From contig NZ_CP080647.1 in assembly GCF_019599145.1 (NCBI RefSeq), positions 2,046,001 to 2,110,000 on the forward strand: 64,000 nt of DNA. The letters run 5' to 3'. Below, piece by piece: positions 51,857-61,141 of the stretch; within the stretch, counting starts at the first letter, position 1, and each line of letters begins with the position of its first letter. The translations under genes and the position numbers were made by a program. This DNA is from Streptomyces akebiae (GTDB taxonomy: Bacteria; Actinomycetota; Actinomycetes; Streptomycetales; Streptomycetaceae). Under the pieces are notes generated by a model. It was not told the DNA's origin. It ran no database searches and saw only the letters and a program-made list of their open reading frames with translations.

Positions 51857-52438
51857 TCAGGGCACGGTTCGCGACACCACGTACACCATCGGATGGTCCG
51901 GGTTGGACCGGTTCACGACGATGTCGTGGGTGGGCGCGGGGTTCTTCTGGTCGTTGACGAGGCCGTACCAGGGGCCGGGGCCGGTGAAGTCCCAGCCGAC
52001 GATCCCCCGGTCGCGGGAGTTGATCGCGGCCCGGTCCTCGACCAGGTCGCCGGTGCCGGCGCCGATCTGGTTGAGGAAGCTCTCCAGGCCCTCGTTGCTC
52101 GTGTAGAACTGCACGTAGAGGCGGCTGGTCTTCCAGTTGTTCGTCTCGTAGTACGCGACGTGCTTGGAGTACGGCGGGATCGGCACCTGGTAGAGGCGTT
52201 GCTGCACCCGGGAGGGCCAGTGGGCGGTGAGGCCGGTCGCCGAGTACTTCTTCTCCTTGTCCTTGCCGCTGTCGCGGCTCTGGTTGGCGGAGATCACCAG
52301 ATAGCCGGCCGGAACGCCGATGAGCAGCACGATGATCGCCAGGGTGATCGCCCGGCGGCGGATCATGTGGCGGCGGTCCTCGGCGGGCAGCCCCGGTTCC
52401 TCCGGGGAGGAGCCCTGGTGGGGCACCGCGGCGGTCAC
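51857..52438 (-). CDS. Hypothetical protein with one membrane segment
   Basis: A 193-residue protein from GTG 52438, which overlaps the ROK kinase stop (GTGA). A short cytoplasmic N-terminus (~1-27) precedes one hydrophobic segment (about 29-50, ITLAIIVLLIGVPAGYLVIS). The soluble C-terminal domain outside the membrane contains GLTAHWPSRVQQRLYQVPIP, FYTSNEGLESFLNQ and GWDFTGPGPWYGL. I do not recognise the family. Coupling to the kinase suggests co-expression, but no link to sugar metabolism is visible in the sequence. Confidence 0.75.
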   Translation of the reverse strand: MTAAVPHQGSSPEEPGLPAEDRRHMIRRRAITLAIIVLLIGVPAGYLVISANQSRDSGKDKEKKYSATGLTAHWPSRVQQRLYQVPIPPYSKHVAYYETNNWKTSRLYVQFYTSNEGLESFLNQIGAGTGDLVEDRAAINSRDRGIVGWDFTGPGPWYGLVNDQKNPAPTHDIVVNRSNPDHPMVYVVSRTVP

Positions 52439-53580
52439 GCGGTGTCCTGGGTGGTGCGACGGGCCTCCACGTACCGCGCGTAGCGCTCGTACCGCTCGAC
52501 CCGGCGCCGGTTGGCGCGGCGGAAGCGGCGGGCGACGAGTCTGGCGAGGTCGGCGGCGCCCACCATGCCGGCCTCGGGCCCGAGCTGGGCGCGCGCGATG
52601 CGGGCCTCGGGGCGGTAGCCGCGGCCGGTGAGGTGGCGGCGGAAGGCGTCCCGGGCGGGGCCGATCAGCAGGTCGTCGGCGGCCGAGACGCCGCCGCCGA
52701 TCACGAAGCAGGACGGGTCGAGGGCGGCGGCCAGGTTGGCGATGCCGACGCCGAGCCACTGGCCGATGTCCTGGAGCAGCTCGATGCACATCGCGTCGCC
52801 CTCGCGGGCCAGCTCGGTGATCATCGGCCCGGTGATGTCGGCGATGTTGCCCTTGACGTGCTCGATGATCCCGTACGCCACCGGGGAGTCGGCCGCCGCG
52901 AGTTCGCGGGCCTCTCTGACCAGGGCGTTCCCCGAGCTGTACTGCTCCCAGCAGCCGCGGTTGCCGCACGGGCAGCGGTGGCCGCCGGGCACGACCTGCA
53001 TATGGCCGAACTCGCCCGCGACGCCGAACTTGCCGCGCTTGACCTGGCCGTCCTCCAGGATCGCCCCGCCGATGCCGGTACCGAGCGTGATCATGACCAG
53101 GTGGTCCTCGTCACGGCCGGCGCCGAAGCGCCACTCGGCCCAGGCGGCGGCGTTGGCGTCGTTGTCGACCAGGACGGGCACCGCGAGCCGGCCGGCGAGA
53201 CGGTCGCGCAGGGGTTCGTTGCGCCAGGACAGGTGCGGCGCGAACAGCACGCGGTTGCGCTCCGCGTCCACCCAGCCGGCGGCACCGATGCCGACGGCGT
53301 GCACATCGTGCCGGTCCGACAGGTCCAGGACCAGTTCCGTGATGGTGTCCTCGACGACCTGGGGGCTCTTCGACTTGTCCGGGGTCTCGGTGCGGAGCTT
53401 CTCCAGGATGTTGCCGTCGGCGTCCACGACGCCCGCCATCACCTTCGTGCCGCCGATGTCGATGCCGACGGTGGGGACGCGGGGCGCCGTCAGATGGGAG
53501 CGGCGCTCGCGCGTTCCCACGGTCCGCAGGACGGTGGCCCGCGCGGAGCCGCGGTGGGTGAAGTCGCGGTAAGTGCTCAT
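52435..53580 (-). CDS. ROK-family sugar kinase
   Basis: ROK (repressor, ORF, kinase) protein of 381 residues without an N-terminal HTH, hence probably a glucokinase-like sugar kinase. ATG at 53580. It has VGIDIGGTKVMAGVVD (phosphate-binding), VLVDNDANAAAWAEWRFGAG (catalytic Asp), ITLGTGIGGAI, and the zinc motif CPCGNRGCWEQYSSG. The N-terminal ~35 residues are an Arg-rich extension and may be overcalled. The C-terminus (RRFRRANRRRVERYERYARY) is strongly basic. Substrate not determined; glucose, fructose and N-acetyl sugars are used by relatives. Confidence 0.87.
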   Translation of the reverse strand: MSTYRDFTHRGSARATVLRTVGTRERRSHLTAPRVPTVGIDIGGTKVMAGVVDADGNILEKLRTETPDKSKSPQVVEDTITELVLDLSDRHDVHAVGIGAAGWVDAERNRVLFAPHLSWRNEPLRDRLAGRLAVPVLVDNDANAAAWAEWRFGAGRDEDHLVMITLGTGIGGAILEDGQVKRGKFGVAGEFGHMQVVPGGHRCPCGNRGCWEQYSSGNALVREARELAAADSPVAYGIIEHVKGNIADITGPMITELAREGDAMCIELLQDIGQWLGVGIANLAAALDPSCFVIGGGVSAADDLLIGPARDAFRRHLTGRGYRPEARIARAQLGPEAGMVGAADLARLVARRFRRANRRRVERYERYARYVEARRTTQDTA

Positions 53581-53663
53581 CGGGCCGATTCTGCCCTAGC
53601 GCTCCGCTCGGTGCGCCGTGGGGGCGGGGGTGCCATGGGTTGTTTTTCGGGCGCGGGTCCGGT

Positions 53664-53692
53664 GGGGCTTCTCGCGCGGCTCCCCGCGCCCC
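53664..53692. repeat. GC-rich palindromic intergenic repeat, copy 1
   Basis: 29-nt unit GGGGCTTCTCGCGCGG-type followed by CTCCCCGCGCCCC. It recurs nearly unchanged at 55654-55682 (inverted) and partly at 61745-61773. Each lies in an intergenic position near a 3' end. It is probably a Streptomyces dispersed repeat, possibly acting as a terminator. Confidence 0.6.
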
Positions 53693-53715
53693 TCGAAAGC
53701 GGGGGTGCCCTCTTT

Positions 53716-54480
53716 CTATGAGCGGACCAGGAGCTGGAAGTCGAACGAGTAGCGCGAGGCCCGGTAGATGTGGGTGCCGTACTCGACCGCTCTGCCCGTG
53801 TCGTCGAAGGTGGTGCGCTGCATGGTGAGCAGCGGGGCGTTCTCCGGTTCTCCCAGGCGGTCGGCCTCGTCCGGGGTCGCCGTTCTCGCGCCGATGGTCT
53901 GGCGGGCGCTGTGGAGGGTGATGCCGGCGGTCCGCATGAGGCGGTAGAGGCCGGTGGCTTCGAGTTGCGGGGAGTCGAGGTCGAGCAGGTCGGTGGGGAG
54001 GTAGTTGCAGAGGTAGGCCATGGGTTCCCCATGGGCCAGACGGAGTCGCTCGATGCGGTGGACTTCGCTGCCCTCGGCGACGGCCAGGGCGGCGGCGACC
54101 TCGGCGGAGGCGGTGACGGTGGCGTTGACCAGGACGCGGGTGGCCGGGCGCTGGCCGGCGGCCTCCAGGTCGTCGTAGAGGCTGCTGAGTTCCAGGGGGC
54201 GTTTGACCTGGCTGTGGACGACCTGGGTGCCCACGCCGCGGCGGCGTACGAGCAGGCCCTTGTCGACCAGGGACTGGATCGCCTGGCGGACGGTCGGGCG
54301 GGACAGGCCCAGGCGGGCGGCCAGCTCGATCTCGTTGCCCAGCAGACTGCCCGGGGTCAGCTCGCCGTGCTCGATCGCGGCCTCCAGCTGCTGGGACAGC
54401 TGGAAGTAGAGCGGGACCGGGCTGCTGCGGTCGACGCTGAGCTGGAGCGACACGGTCGGATCCACTTCTGGTTTCGGCAC
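53716..54480 (-). CDS. GntR-family (HutC type) transcriptional regulator
   Basis: Regulator of 254 residues from GTG 54480. The N-terminal wHTH reads PLYFQLSQQLEAAIEHGELT then AARLGLSRPTVRQAIQSLVD. The C-terminal UTRA effector domain follows, with ATVTASAEVAAALAVAEGSE, RIERLRLAHGEPMAYLCNYL and YGTHIYRASRYSFDFQLLV. HutC-type regulators sense small metabolites such as sugar phosphates. The divergent Gfo/Idh/MocA gene starts 102 nt away, so the regulator probably controls it and perhaps the nearby ROK kinase. Confidence 0.88.
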   Translation of the reverse strand: MPKPEVDPTVSLQLSVDRSSPVPLYFQLSQQLEAAIEHGELTPGSLLGNEIELAARLGLSRPTVRQAIQSLVDKGLLVRRRGVGTQVVHSQVKRPLELSSLYDDLEAAGQRPATRVLVNATVTASAEVAAALAVAEGSEVHRIERLRLAHGEPMAYLCNYLPTDLLDLDSPQLEATGLYRLMRTAGITLHSARQTIGARTATPDEADRLGEPENAPLLTMQRTTFDDTGRAVEYGTHIYRASRYSFDFQLLVRS

Positions 54481-54582
54481 GGGCCGAGCGTAGCCCCGGT
54501 GCTGGGAGACGGGAAGCCGCGTAGTTCGGTTGTCCGGACAAACCATTGACACGGCGGCAGGTACGCCCCCACTTTGTTTCCC

Positions 54583-55593
54583 ATGCGCATCGGACTCATC
54601 GGGGCGGGTCGTATCGGGACGTTCCACGCGACCACCCTCAGCCGCCACCGTGATGTCGGCTCTCTGATCATCACCGACGTCGACCCGGCTCGGGCCCATG
54701 ACCTCGCGGATCGCCTCGGCGAGACGGCGGCGCCGGGCGTGGACGAGATCTTCACCTGGGGTGTGGACGCCGTGGTGATAACGGCCGCGACGTCCGCCCA
54801 CGGCGAACTGATCGGTCGGGCAGCACGCTCGGGTCTGCCGGTGTTCTGCGAGAAACCCGTCGCGGTGGACCTGCCGGGCACGTTAAGCGCGCTGACCGAG
54901 GTCGACGCGGCCGGGACGGTGCTGCAGATGGGTTTCCAGCGGCGTTTCGACTCGGGCTATGTCAGGGCGCGGGAGGCGGTCCGGGCGGGCCGGCTCGGGC
55001 GGCTGCACACCGTACGGGCGCTGACGGCCGATCAGACGCCGCCGCCCGCCGGGTACCTGCCGATCTCGGGAGGCATCTACCGGGACACCCTGATCCACGA
55101 CTTCGACATCGTGCGGTGGGTGACCGGGCGCGAGGTCGCCTCCGTGTACGCCACCGGGTCGGACGCCGGGCATCCGATGTTCCGGGAGGCGCACGATTTC
55201 GACACGGCGGCGGCGCTGCTCACCCTGGAGGACGGCACGCTCGTGACGGCCACCGCGGCGCGGGTGAACGGCGCCGGGTACGACGTACGGCTGGAGCTGG
55301 CCGGGGAGCTGGACACGGTGGTGGTCGGCCTGGACGACCGTACGCCGCTCGCGTCCACGGAGCCGAGCGGGCCGCCGCCGGCGGACAAGCCGTGGACCGG
55401 CTTCCTGGAGCGGTTCGCCGCCGCGTACGAGGCCGAGATCGCCGCGTTCGTCGAGGTGGTGCGCGGGGAGCGGGCGAACCCGTGCGACGGCCGTGAGGCT
55501 CTGCAGGCGCTGCGCGTGGCCGAGGCGTGCGAGCTGTCCCGGCTGGAGCACCGTCCGGTCAACCTGGGAGAGATCCCGGGCGGCCGGGAGTAG
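54583..55593 (+). CDS. Gfo/Idh/MocA-family oxidoreductase (inositol-dehydrogenase-like)
   Basis: NAD(P)-dependent dehydrogenase of 336 residues. ATG at 54583 (MRIGLIGAGRIGTFHATTLS) is preferred to TTG 54574. The Rossmann loop is GAGRIG; FCEKPVAVDL carries the conserved Lys of the EKP motif; GFQRRFDSGY and GGIYRDTLIHDFDIVRWVTG (Asp and His) make up the active-site region seen in myo-inositol 2-dehydrogenases. Probable substrates are inositol or a related sugar or polyol. It is regulated by the divergent GntR protein (inference). Confidence 0.88.
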   Translation: MRIGLIGAGRIGTFHATTLSRHRDVGSLIITDVDPARAHDLADRLGETAAPGVDEIFTWGVDAVVITAATSAHGELIGRAARSGLPVFCEKPVAVDLPGTLSALTEVDAAGTVLQMGFQRRFDSGYVRAREAVRAGRLGRLHTVRALTADQTPPPAGYLPISGGIYRDTLIHDFDIVRWVTGREVASVYATGSDAGHPMFREAHDFDTAAALLTLEDGTLVTATAARVNGAGYDVRLELAGELDTVVVGLDDRTPLASTEPSGPPPADKPWTGFLERFAAAYEAEIAAFVEVVRGERANPCDGREALQALRVAEACELSRLEHRPVNLGEIPGGRE

Positions 55594-55653
55594 GCGTTCA
55601 GTCGCGGCTGCGGGTCCGGTGGGGTTCTCACGGAAGGGCCGAAGGCCCCTTCC

Positions 55654-55682
55654 GGGGCGCGGGGAACCGCGCGAGAAGCCCC
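55654..55682. repeat. GC-rich palindromic intergenic repeat, copy 2
   Basis: Inverted copy of 53664-53692 (GGGGCGCGGGGAACC then GCGCGAGAAGCCCC). It is preceded by a hairpin CGGAAGGGCC GAA GGCCCCTTCCG near 55631-55654, so this region may terminate both the dehydrogenase and, from the other side, the P450. Confidence 0.6.
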
Positions 55683-55719
55683 ACTCGGCCGCACAGGGGC
55701 GGCGGGGCGGGAAAACGCC

Positions 55720-56910
55720 TCACCACCGCAGCGGCAGGCTCCGCACCCCTCGTATCAGCATGCCCGGCAGCCACTCCCCCGGCGGACCGTCCAACGCGAG
55801 ATCCGGGCAGCGCCGCAGCAGGGCCCGGAGGGCTACACCGGCCTCCAGACGCGCTAGGGGCGCACCCAGGCAGAAGTGGATGCCATGGCCGAAGGCGAGG
55901 TGGCCGCGGGTGTCACGGTGGATGTCGAAGCGGTCGGGGTCGGGATAGCGGGCACCGTCGCGGTCGGCGGCGGACAGGCCGATCAGCACCGAGTCGCCCG
56001 CCGGGATGACCGTGCCGCCTATCTCCAGCGCCTCGGCGGCGAAACGGAACGTCGCGTTCTCCACCGGGCCCTCGTGCCGCAGGGTCTCCTCCACGACCGC
56101 GTCCACGAGGCTCATGTCGGCCCGCACCTCGGCGAGTTGCCCGGGATGGGTGAGCAGCGCGTGGACGGCGCCGGTGATGAGGTTGACGGTGGTCTCGTGG
56201 CCGGCGATCAGCAGGATGTAGGCCATGCCGCGCAGCTCGGCGGGTGACAGGCGGTCGCCGTCCTCGTCGGTCGTCCGGATCAGCGCGCTCAGCAGGTCGT
56301 CGGCGGGCGGCGAGCATCGCTTGTCCTCGACCAACTCCTCCAGGTAGGCGGCGAGTTGGACGAAGGTCTCATGCTCGCTCTCCCCGCTGGTGGGTGCCAC
56401 CGCCTCCGTCGACAGCTTGCGGAAGGCCGCCCGGTCGAGCTCGGGCACGCCGAGCAGTTCGCAGATGACGGTGAGGGGCAGCGGGTACGCGAACGTTTCG
56501 ACCAGGTCGGCGCGGCCGCGCGGCACCATCTCGTCCAGCAGCGAGTCGGTGATCTCCTGGATCCTCGGCCGCAGCCGCTCGACCCGGCGCCCGGTGAACT
56601 CCCGGGTGATCAGTCCCCGCAACCGGGTGTGCCGGGGCGGGTCGGCGGCCAGCAGATACTTGCCGATCAGCTCCTCGTCGAGGAAGGTCACCCCGACCTT
56701 CGAGCCGTCCTTCGACAGCCGGGGGTCGGCGAGCGCCGCCCTCGCCTCCTCGTGTCCGACGACGAGCCAGACCTCGTGGTGCGCGTCGTGCTGGGGCAGC
56801 CGGACCCGGTGGACGGGGCCGCGCGCCCGCAGTTCGGCGTAGACGGGATGGGGGTTCTCGGTGAACCCCGGTCCGTACTCCCCGAGATCGATCACATGCT
56901 CATGCCCCAT
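55720..56910 (-). CDS. Cytochrome P450
   Basis: Soluble bacterial P450 of 396 residues from ATG 56910 (ribosome binding site GGGGGAG). Key sites are I-helix AGHETT (236-241) for oxygen activation, EETLR (Glu275, Arg278, the ExxR pair) and the heme-binding FGHGIHFCLG with Cys347. It should hydroxylate or otherwise oxidise a small hydrophobic molecule using ferredoxin electrons. No ferredoxin or biosynthetic genes sit beside it. It lies 35 nt after a response regulator on the same strand, which may indicate shared control. Confidence 0.93.
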   Translation of the reverse strand: MGHEHVIDLGEYGPGFTENPHPVYAELRARGPVHRVRLPQHDAHHEVWLVVGHEEARAALADPRLSKDGSKVGVTFLDEELIGKYLLAADPPRHTRLRGLITREFTGRRVERLRPRIQEITDSLLDEMVPRGRADLVETFAYPLPLTVICELLGVPELDRAAFRKLSTEAVAPTSGESEHETFVQLAAYLEELVEDKRCSPPADDLLSALIRTTDEDGDRLSPAELRGMAYILLIAGHETTVNLITGAVHALLTHPGQLAEVRADMSLVDAVVEETLRHEGPVENATFRFAAEALEIGGTVIPAGDSVLIGLSAADRDGARYPDPDRFDIHRDTRGHLAFGHGIHFCLGAPLARLEAGVALRALLRRCPDLALDGPPGEWLPGMLIRGVRSLPLRW

Positions 56911-56945
56911 GACTCCCCCTTCACCCGTCCAACGCCCCGAGTCGC

Positions 56946-57620
56946 TCACGCGTGCCCGTCGTCCTCCAGCAACCCCGCGTCGTAGGTCAACAGGGCTATC
57001 TGCACACGGTTGTTGAGGTCGAGCCTGGCGAGGACGCGGGAGACATGGGTCTTGACGGTGGCGACACTCATGAAGAGTTCGGCGGCGATCTCGGCGTTGG
57101 AGGCGCCGCGGCCGACGGCGACGGCAACCTCGCGTTCCCGGTCGTTGAGGGCGGCGACCCGGGAACGGGCGGTGGCGCGGCGGGTGTCGGCGGTGCTGCC
57201 CGCGGCGTGCGCCATGAGCCGGCGGGTGACGGCGGGCGAGAGCACGGGGTCACCGGCCGCGACCCGCCGTACCGCCTCGACGATCTCGGCGGGCGAGGTG
57301 TCCTTCAGGACGAAGCCGGCCGCGCCGGCCCGTAGGGCCCGCAGCACCTGGTCGTCGGCGTGGAAGGTGGTGAGGACGACGACCTCGGGCGCCTCCGGGC
57401 GGGCGCGGAGCCGCTCGGTGGCGGCGAGACCGTCGACGGTCGGCATCCGGATGTCCATGAGGACGACGTCGGGGCGCGTACGGTCGACGAGGGCCTCCAC
57501 CTCGTGGCCGTCGGCGCCCTCGCCCACGATCTCGATGTCGTCGGCGCCGCCCAGCATGAGCGAGAGGCCTCTGCGCACGAGGGGATCGTCGTCGACGAGG
57601 AGCAGTCGGATCGCGGTCAT
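56946..57620 (-). CDS. NarL/LuxR-type response regulator
   Basis: Two-component regulator of 224 residues from ATG 57620. The receiver domain has LLLVDDDPLVRRGL, phospho-acceptor Asp56 in VVLMDIRMP, and VVVLTTFHADD and FVLKDTSPAE (Lys). The C-terminal LuxR HTH has LNDREREVAVAVGRGASNAE and ATVKTHVSRVLARL. Its likely partner kinase is at 59888-61141, separated by two unrelated genes. It precedes the P450, so the P450 may be a target. Confidence 0.9.
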   Translation of the reverse strand: MTAIRLLLVDDDPLVRRGLSLMLGGADDIEIVGEGADGHEVEALVDRTRPDVVLMDIRMPTVDGLAATERLRARPEAPEVVVLTTFHADDQVLRALRAGAAGFVLKDTSPAEIVEAVRRVAAGDPVLSPAVTRRLMAHAAGSTADTRRATARSRVAALNDREREVAVAVGRGASNAEIAAELFMSVATVKTHVSRVLARLDLNNRVQIALLTYDAGLLEDDGHA

Positions 57621-57743
57621 CGGCCCACCGTTCGGATGTCGGTCATGGAGCACTACCGTAGGGCGCTTCGCCCGGACCGCCGCGGCGCCGCGGCCGACCC
57701 GTTAGTGTCGGCCGGTACGGCATTCAACTGACGGAGGTTTCGG

Positions 57744-58772
57744 GTGCGTTACCGACTCCTGGGCCGCACGGGGCTGCGTGTCTCCGAGCTGTTCCTGGGC
57801 GCCATGACGTTCGGGGAGCAGGGCGGGGTGGGGGCGCCCGCGCAGGAGTGCGCGCGGATCCTCGACGTGTACGCGGAGGCCGGCGGCAATGTGATCGACA
57901 CGGCGGTCAACTACCGGGGCGGGGAGAGCGAACGGATCGTCGGCGAGCTGCTCAAGGGGCGGCGCGACCGGTTCGTGCTGTCCACCAAGTACACCGTGTC
58001 CCGGGACGGTGCCGACCCCAACGCCGCGGGCAACCACCGCAAGAACCTCGCGCTGTCGCTGGAGACGAGTCTGCGGCGCCTCGGGACGGACTACATCGAC
58101 CTCTACTGGGTGCACATCTGGGACCGCAACACCCCGGTCGAGGAGACGATGCGCGCCCTCGACGACGCCGTACGGTCCGGGAAGGTGCTGTACGTCGGCA
58201 TCTCGGACGCCCCGGCGTGGGTGGTGGCGCGCGCCAACACCCTGGCCGAATGGCGCGGTTGGTCGCCGCTGTCGGCGCTGCAGGTGCCGTACAGCCTGCT
58301 CAACCGGGACATCGAGCGGGAGCTGCTGCCGATGGCGGAGGCGTTCGGCATGTCGGTCGCGGCGTGGAGCCCGCTGCAGAACGGCGTGCTGTCGGGCAAG
58401 TACACCCGCCCGGGCGGGGTGGCGCCGGGCACCGCGACCCGGCTGTCCGCGGAGGCGATCGGCGCGCGCGAGCGCGCGGTGGCGGAGGCCGTGCAGAGCG
58501 CCGCGGACGAACTCGGCGCCACCCCGGCCCAGGTGGCGATCGCCTGGACCATGGCCCACTCCCCCGCCGTGCACCCCGTGCTGGGCGCCCGCCGCGTCGA
58601 ACAGCTGATGGACAACCTGGGCGCCGCCCGGCTGGTCCTCCCGGAGGAGATCCTGGTCCGGCTGGAGGAGACCACCGACTTCCGCCTGGGCTTCCCCGGG
58701 GACTTCATCGACGAGGCGTCGGCGTGGGTGTACGGGTCGGTGGGGCAGCGCGTGGTGCCGCGGACGGCCTGA
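57744..58772 (+). CDS. Aldo/keto reductase
   Basis: AKR of 342 residues from GTG 57744 with GGAGG at 57734-57738. Signatures include LFLGAMTFGEQGG, GNVIDTAVNYRGGESE (Asp and Tyr of the catalytic tetrad), LSTKYT (Lys) and YWVHIWD (His). GVLSGKYTRPGG and ARRVEQLMDNLGA are further family marks. It is an NADPH-dependent reductase of aldehydes or ketones, physiological substrate unknown. It is divergent from the response regulator (123 nt between starts). Confidence 0.9.
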   Translation: MRYRLLGRTGLRVSELFLGAMTFGEQGGVGAPAQECARILDVYAEAGGNVIDTAVNYRGGESERIVGELLKGRRDRFVLSTKYTVSRDGADPNAAGNHRKNLALSLETSLRRLGTDYIDLYWVHIWDRNTPVEETMRALDDAVRSGKVLYVGISDAPAWVVARANTLAEWRGWSPLSALQVPYSLLNRDIERELLPMAEAFGMSVAAWSPLQNGVLSGKYTRPGGVAPGTATRLSAEAIGARERAVAEAVQSAADELGATPAQVAIAWTMAHSPAVHPVLGARRVEQLMDNLGAARLVLPEEILVRLEETTDFRLGFPGDFIDEASAWVYGSVGQRVVPRTA

Positions 58773-58791
58773 CCCGGGCCGGGGCCGTCCG

Positions 58792-59775
58792 TCAGGCGCG
58801 CAGTCGTACGCCGTGGCGGACGCGCAGCCGGCGTATCTCCCACCAGGCGACGGCTGTCACCGAGGCCGGTCCGCCGATGAGGGCGGCGAACTGGACCAGG
58901 GGCGGGCCGGGCGGCAGTCCGCCGACGGCCAGGTTGATGGCGGAGAACTCCCACACCAGGGCGCCGGTGAGCAGCGCGGGGAGCGCGGGGTGCACATCGA
59001 CGGTGTTGAAGGCGCTGCGTACGGCGGGCCCGGTGGCGAAGACGATGAAGAGCAGCACCCAGAGCAGGGGGACGAGCAGGGCGAGGGGCGCCCACAGGCT
59101 CATGTCCCTCTCCAGATGGGTGCGTGTGTAGTAGACCGCCCCGCCGAGGAGCGGGACCGCCGTGAAGGCGCCGACGTACCACAGGGCCGATTTCCCGGAG
59201 GTGCGCAGGGGGGCGCGCATGGCCCGGCGCGCGTCCGGCGACGACCAGCGGAACAGGGCCGCGACGACCACCGGCGCGCTCAGGAGCAGCAGCCAGGGGG
59301 TGACGGTCAGCCGCATCATGAACTGCTGCTGCGCCTGGTCGACGTCCTCGGGCTTGCCGTACACCGCCAGGATCAGCACCGACATGAGGGTGGCCGTCCA
59401 GGCGCGCCTGCGCTGTACCCGCGTCACGTCGTCGTCCAGGGGGCGGTGGCGGGAGCGGGAGGGGAAGATCCGCCGGGCCGGGCGGCGGGCCGAGCGGGCC
59501 AGTGGGTAGCCCACGAGCAGACCGACCACCATCGGCCACGCGCACATCGCGGCCATCGCCCAGAGGCAGCCGTGCAGCCGGAGCCCGCTGAGGAACTCCC
59601 TGAGCGGCGGCCATTCGTCCTCCCGCATCCGCCGCACGAGGGTGGGCGGCGGGACATAGGGGGGCGGTGGCCCGTAGGGGGAATACGGCGGGACGTGAGG
59701 GGGAGGCGGCGGGTACGGTCCTCCGTCCGGGGGCGGCCAGGGTGGCTGATACGGATCGCGTCCCCCGAAACTCAC
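58792..59775 (-). CDS. Proline-rich membrane protein of unknown function
   Basis: A 327-residue protein. GTG 59775 with GGGGAC upstream is chosen over ATG 59814. The N-terminal ~45 residues are Pro/Tyr/Gly-rich (YQPPWPPPDGGPYPPPPPH). Several hydrophobic segments follow (AAMCAWPMVVGLLVGYPLA, LTVTPWLLLLSAPVVVAALF, LWAPLALLVPLLWVLLFIVF and two more). I do not recognise the family. It lies between the sensor kinase and the aldo/keto reductase and may be part of the kinase transcript. Confidence 0.75.
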   Translation of the reverse strand: MSFGGRDPYQPPWPPPDGGPYPPPPPHVPPYSPYGPPPPYVPPPTLVRRMREDEWPPLREFLSGLRLHGCLWAMAAMCAWPMVVGLLVGYPLARSARRPARRIFPSRSRHRPLDDDVTRVQRRRAWTATLMSVLILAVYGKPEDVDQAQQQFMMRLTVTPWLLLLSAPVVVAALFRWSSPDARRAMRAPLRTSGKSALWYVGAFTAVPLLGGAVYYTRTHLERDMSLWAPLALLVPLLWVLLFIVFATGPAVRSAFNTVDVHPALPALLTGALVWEFSAINLAVGGLPPGPPLVQFAALIGGPASVTAVAWWEIRRLRVRHGVRLRA

Positions 59776-59887
59776 TGCGCTGTCCCCTCCCGAGACGCAC
59801 CAGGCGTGCTTCAACTGGCCATCATGGGGGACGAGATGGCGTGGCGCACGCCGATAACGGTGTTCCGGTCGAAGACGGTGCCCGGGG

Positions 59888-61141
59888 TCAGTCCCAGGGC
59901 AGCCAGGCCCGCACCGCGAACCCGCCGCCCTCCTCGGAGCCGTGGTCCAGGCGGCCCCCGGCCAGCGCGGCGCGTTCGGTGAGGCCGATGAGGCCCTGGC
60001 CGGAGCCGGGTACCGGCGGGACCTCTCCCGGGGGCGCGGGATTGCGTACGCAGACGGTGAGTCCGTCGCCCGGGGCGCCCGTGACGGTGACGGTGACCTC
60101 GGCGCCGGGGGCGTGCTTGCGAGCGTTGGTCAGGCACTCCTGGGCGATGCGGTAGGTGGTGCGGCCGACGGAGGTGGGGACGGCGGCGCGGTCGGTGACG
60201 TGCTGGTCGAGGACGACCTTCATCCCGGCCTCCCGGCACTCGGAGACGAGGGTGTCGAGCGCCGCCAGGGTCGGCTGGGGGCGCCCCGCGTCCTCGGGCT
60301 CGCCCGCCCGGAGTACCCCGATGATCTCCCGCAGGTCCTGCAGCGCCTCGTGGGCGCTCTCCCGGATGACGCCCGCCGCGCGGACGATCTCGGCCCGTGG
60401 TGCGTCGGGCCGGAACTCCAGTGCGCCCGCGTGCACGCTCAGCAGCGTCAGGCGATGCGCCAGGACGTCGTGCATCTCGCGCGCGATGGCCTCCCGGGCG
60501 AGCCGTTGCGCCTGTTCGGCGCGGAGTGCCGCCTCGGTCTCGGCGCGTCGGGCGCGGTCGCGGAAGCTCAGCATGAGCTGCCGTTTGGAGCGCACGAACA
60601 TGCCCCAGCCGACGGTCGCGGCGGTGAGGAGCACGGCGGCGAAGAGCGCCCAGGGGTAGGCGATGTCGGGGTCGGGGCGCAGCCAGAAGAACAGTGGGGT
60701 CAGCAGGAGGGACGCGCCGCCGATCCAGGCCACGTAGCGGAAGGGCCGGTGCACGGTGAGGGTGAAGAAGGCGACCAGGCCGGCGCCGCCCGCGGTGGTC
60801 GACACGAAGCAGACGGGGACCATCGCCACGGCGAGGCCGACCGGCCGGCGTCTGCGCAGCCAGACGGCGGCGCAGGCGAGCGCGCCCAGCACCTGGTCGA
60901 CGACGGCGAGGGACTGCGGCAGGTCGGGCTCGTTCCTGACGGTGTCCACGCCCAGGAGGCCGATGAACACGGCCAGCAGGAAGCAGGTGAAGTCGACGGC
61001 CCAGTCCCGTGCGGTGCGCCGGGGCGGCCGTCCGGGGCGGCCATTGCCTGGGGCGTCGTCGGAGTCGAGGAGGGCCGACGGCAGGAGCCAGCTCCGCCCC
61101 GGGAAGGTCGGGGGCTCCGGTACCTGCTTGTCAGCACTCAC
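59888..61141 (-). CDS. Sensor histidine kinase (NarX/LiaS-like class)
   Basis: Membrane kinase of 417 residues from GTG 61141; the start is uncertain because of a weak ribosome binding site. About four hydrophobic segments (50-180) precede a dimerisation helix with the phospho-accepting His224 in REMHDVLAHRLTLLSV (HisKA_3). The HATPase domain follows, with RIAQECLTNARKHAPGAEV (N box) and GSGQGLIGLTERAALAGG (G box). Its likely partner is the response regulator at 56946. The signal sensed is unknown; the absence of a large extracellular domain suggests a membrane-embedded stimulus. Confidence 0.88.
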   Translation of the reverse strand: MSADKQVPEPPTFPGRSWLLPSALLDSDDAPGNGRPGRPPRRTARDWAVDFTCFLLAVFIGLLGVDTVRNEPDLPQSLAVVDQVLGALACAAVWLRRRRPVGLAVAMVPVCFVSTTAGGAGLVAFFTLTVHRPFRYVAWIGGASLLLTPLFFWLRPDPDIAYPWALFAAVLLTAATVGWGMFVRSKRQLMLSFRDRARRAETEAALRAEQAQRLAREAIAREMHDVLAHRLTLLSVHAGALEFRPDAPRAEIVRAAGVIRESAHEALQDLREIIGVLRAGEPEDAGRPQPTLAALDTLVSECREAGMKVVLDQHVTDRAAVPTSVGRTTYRIAQECLTNARKHAPGAEVTVTVTGAPGDGLTVCVRNPAPPGEVPPVPGSGQGLIGLTERAALAGGRLDHGSEEGGGFAVRAWLPWD

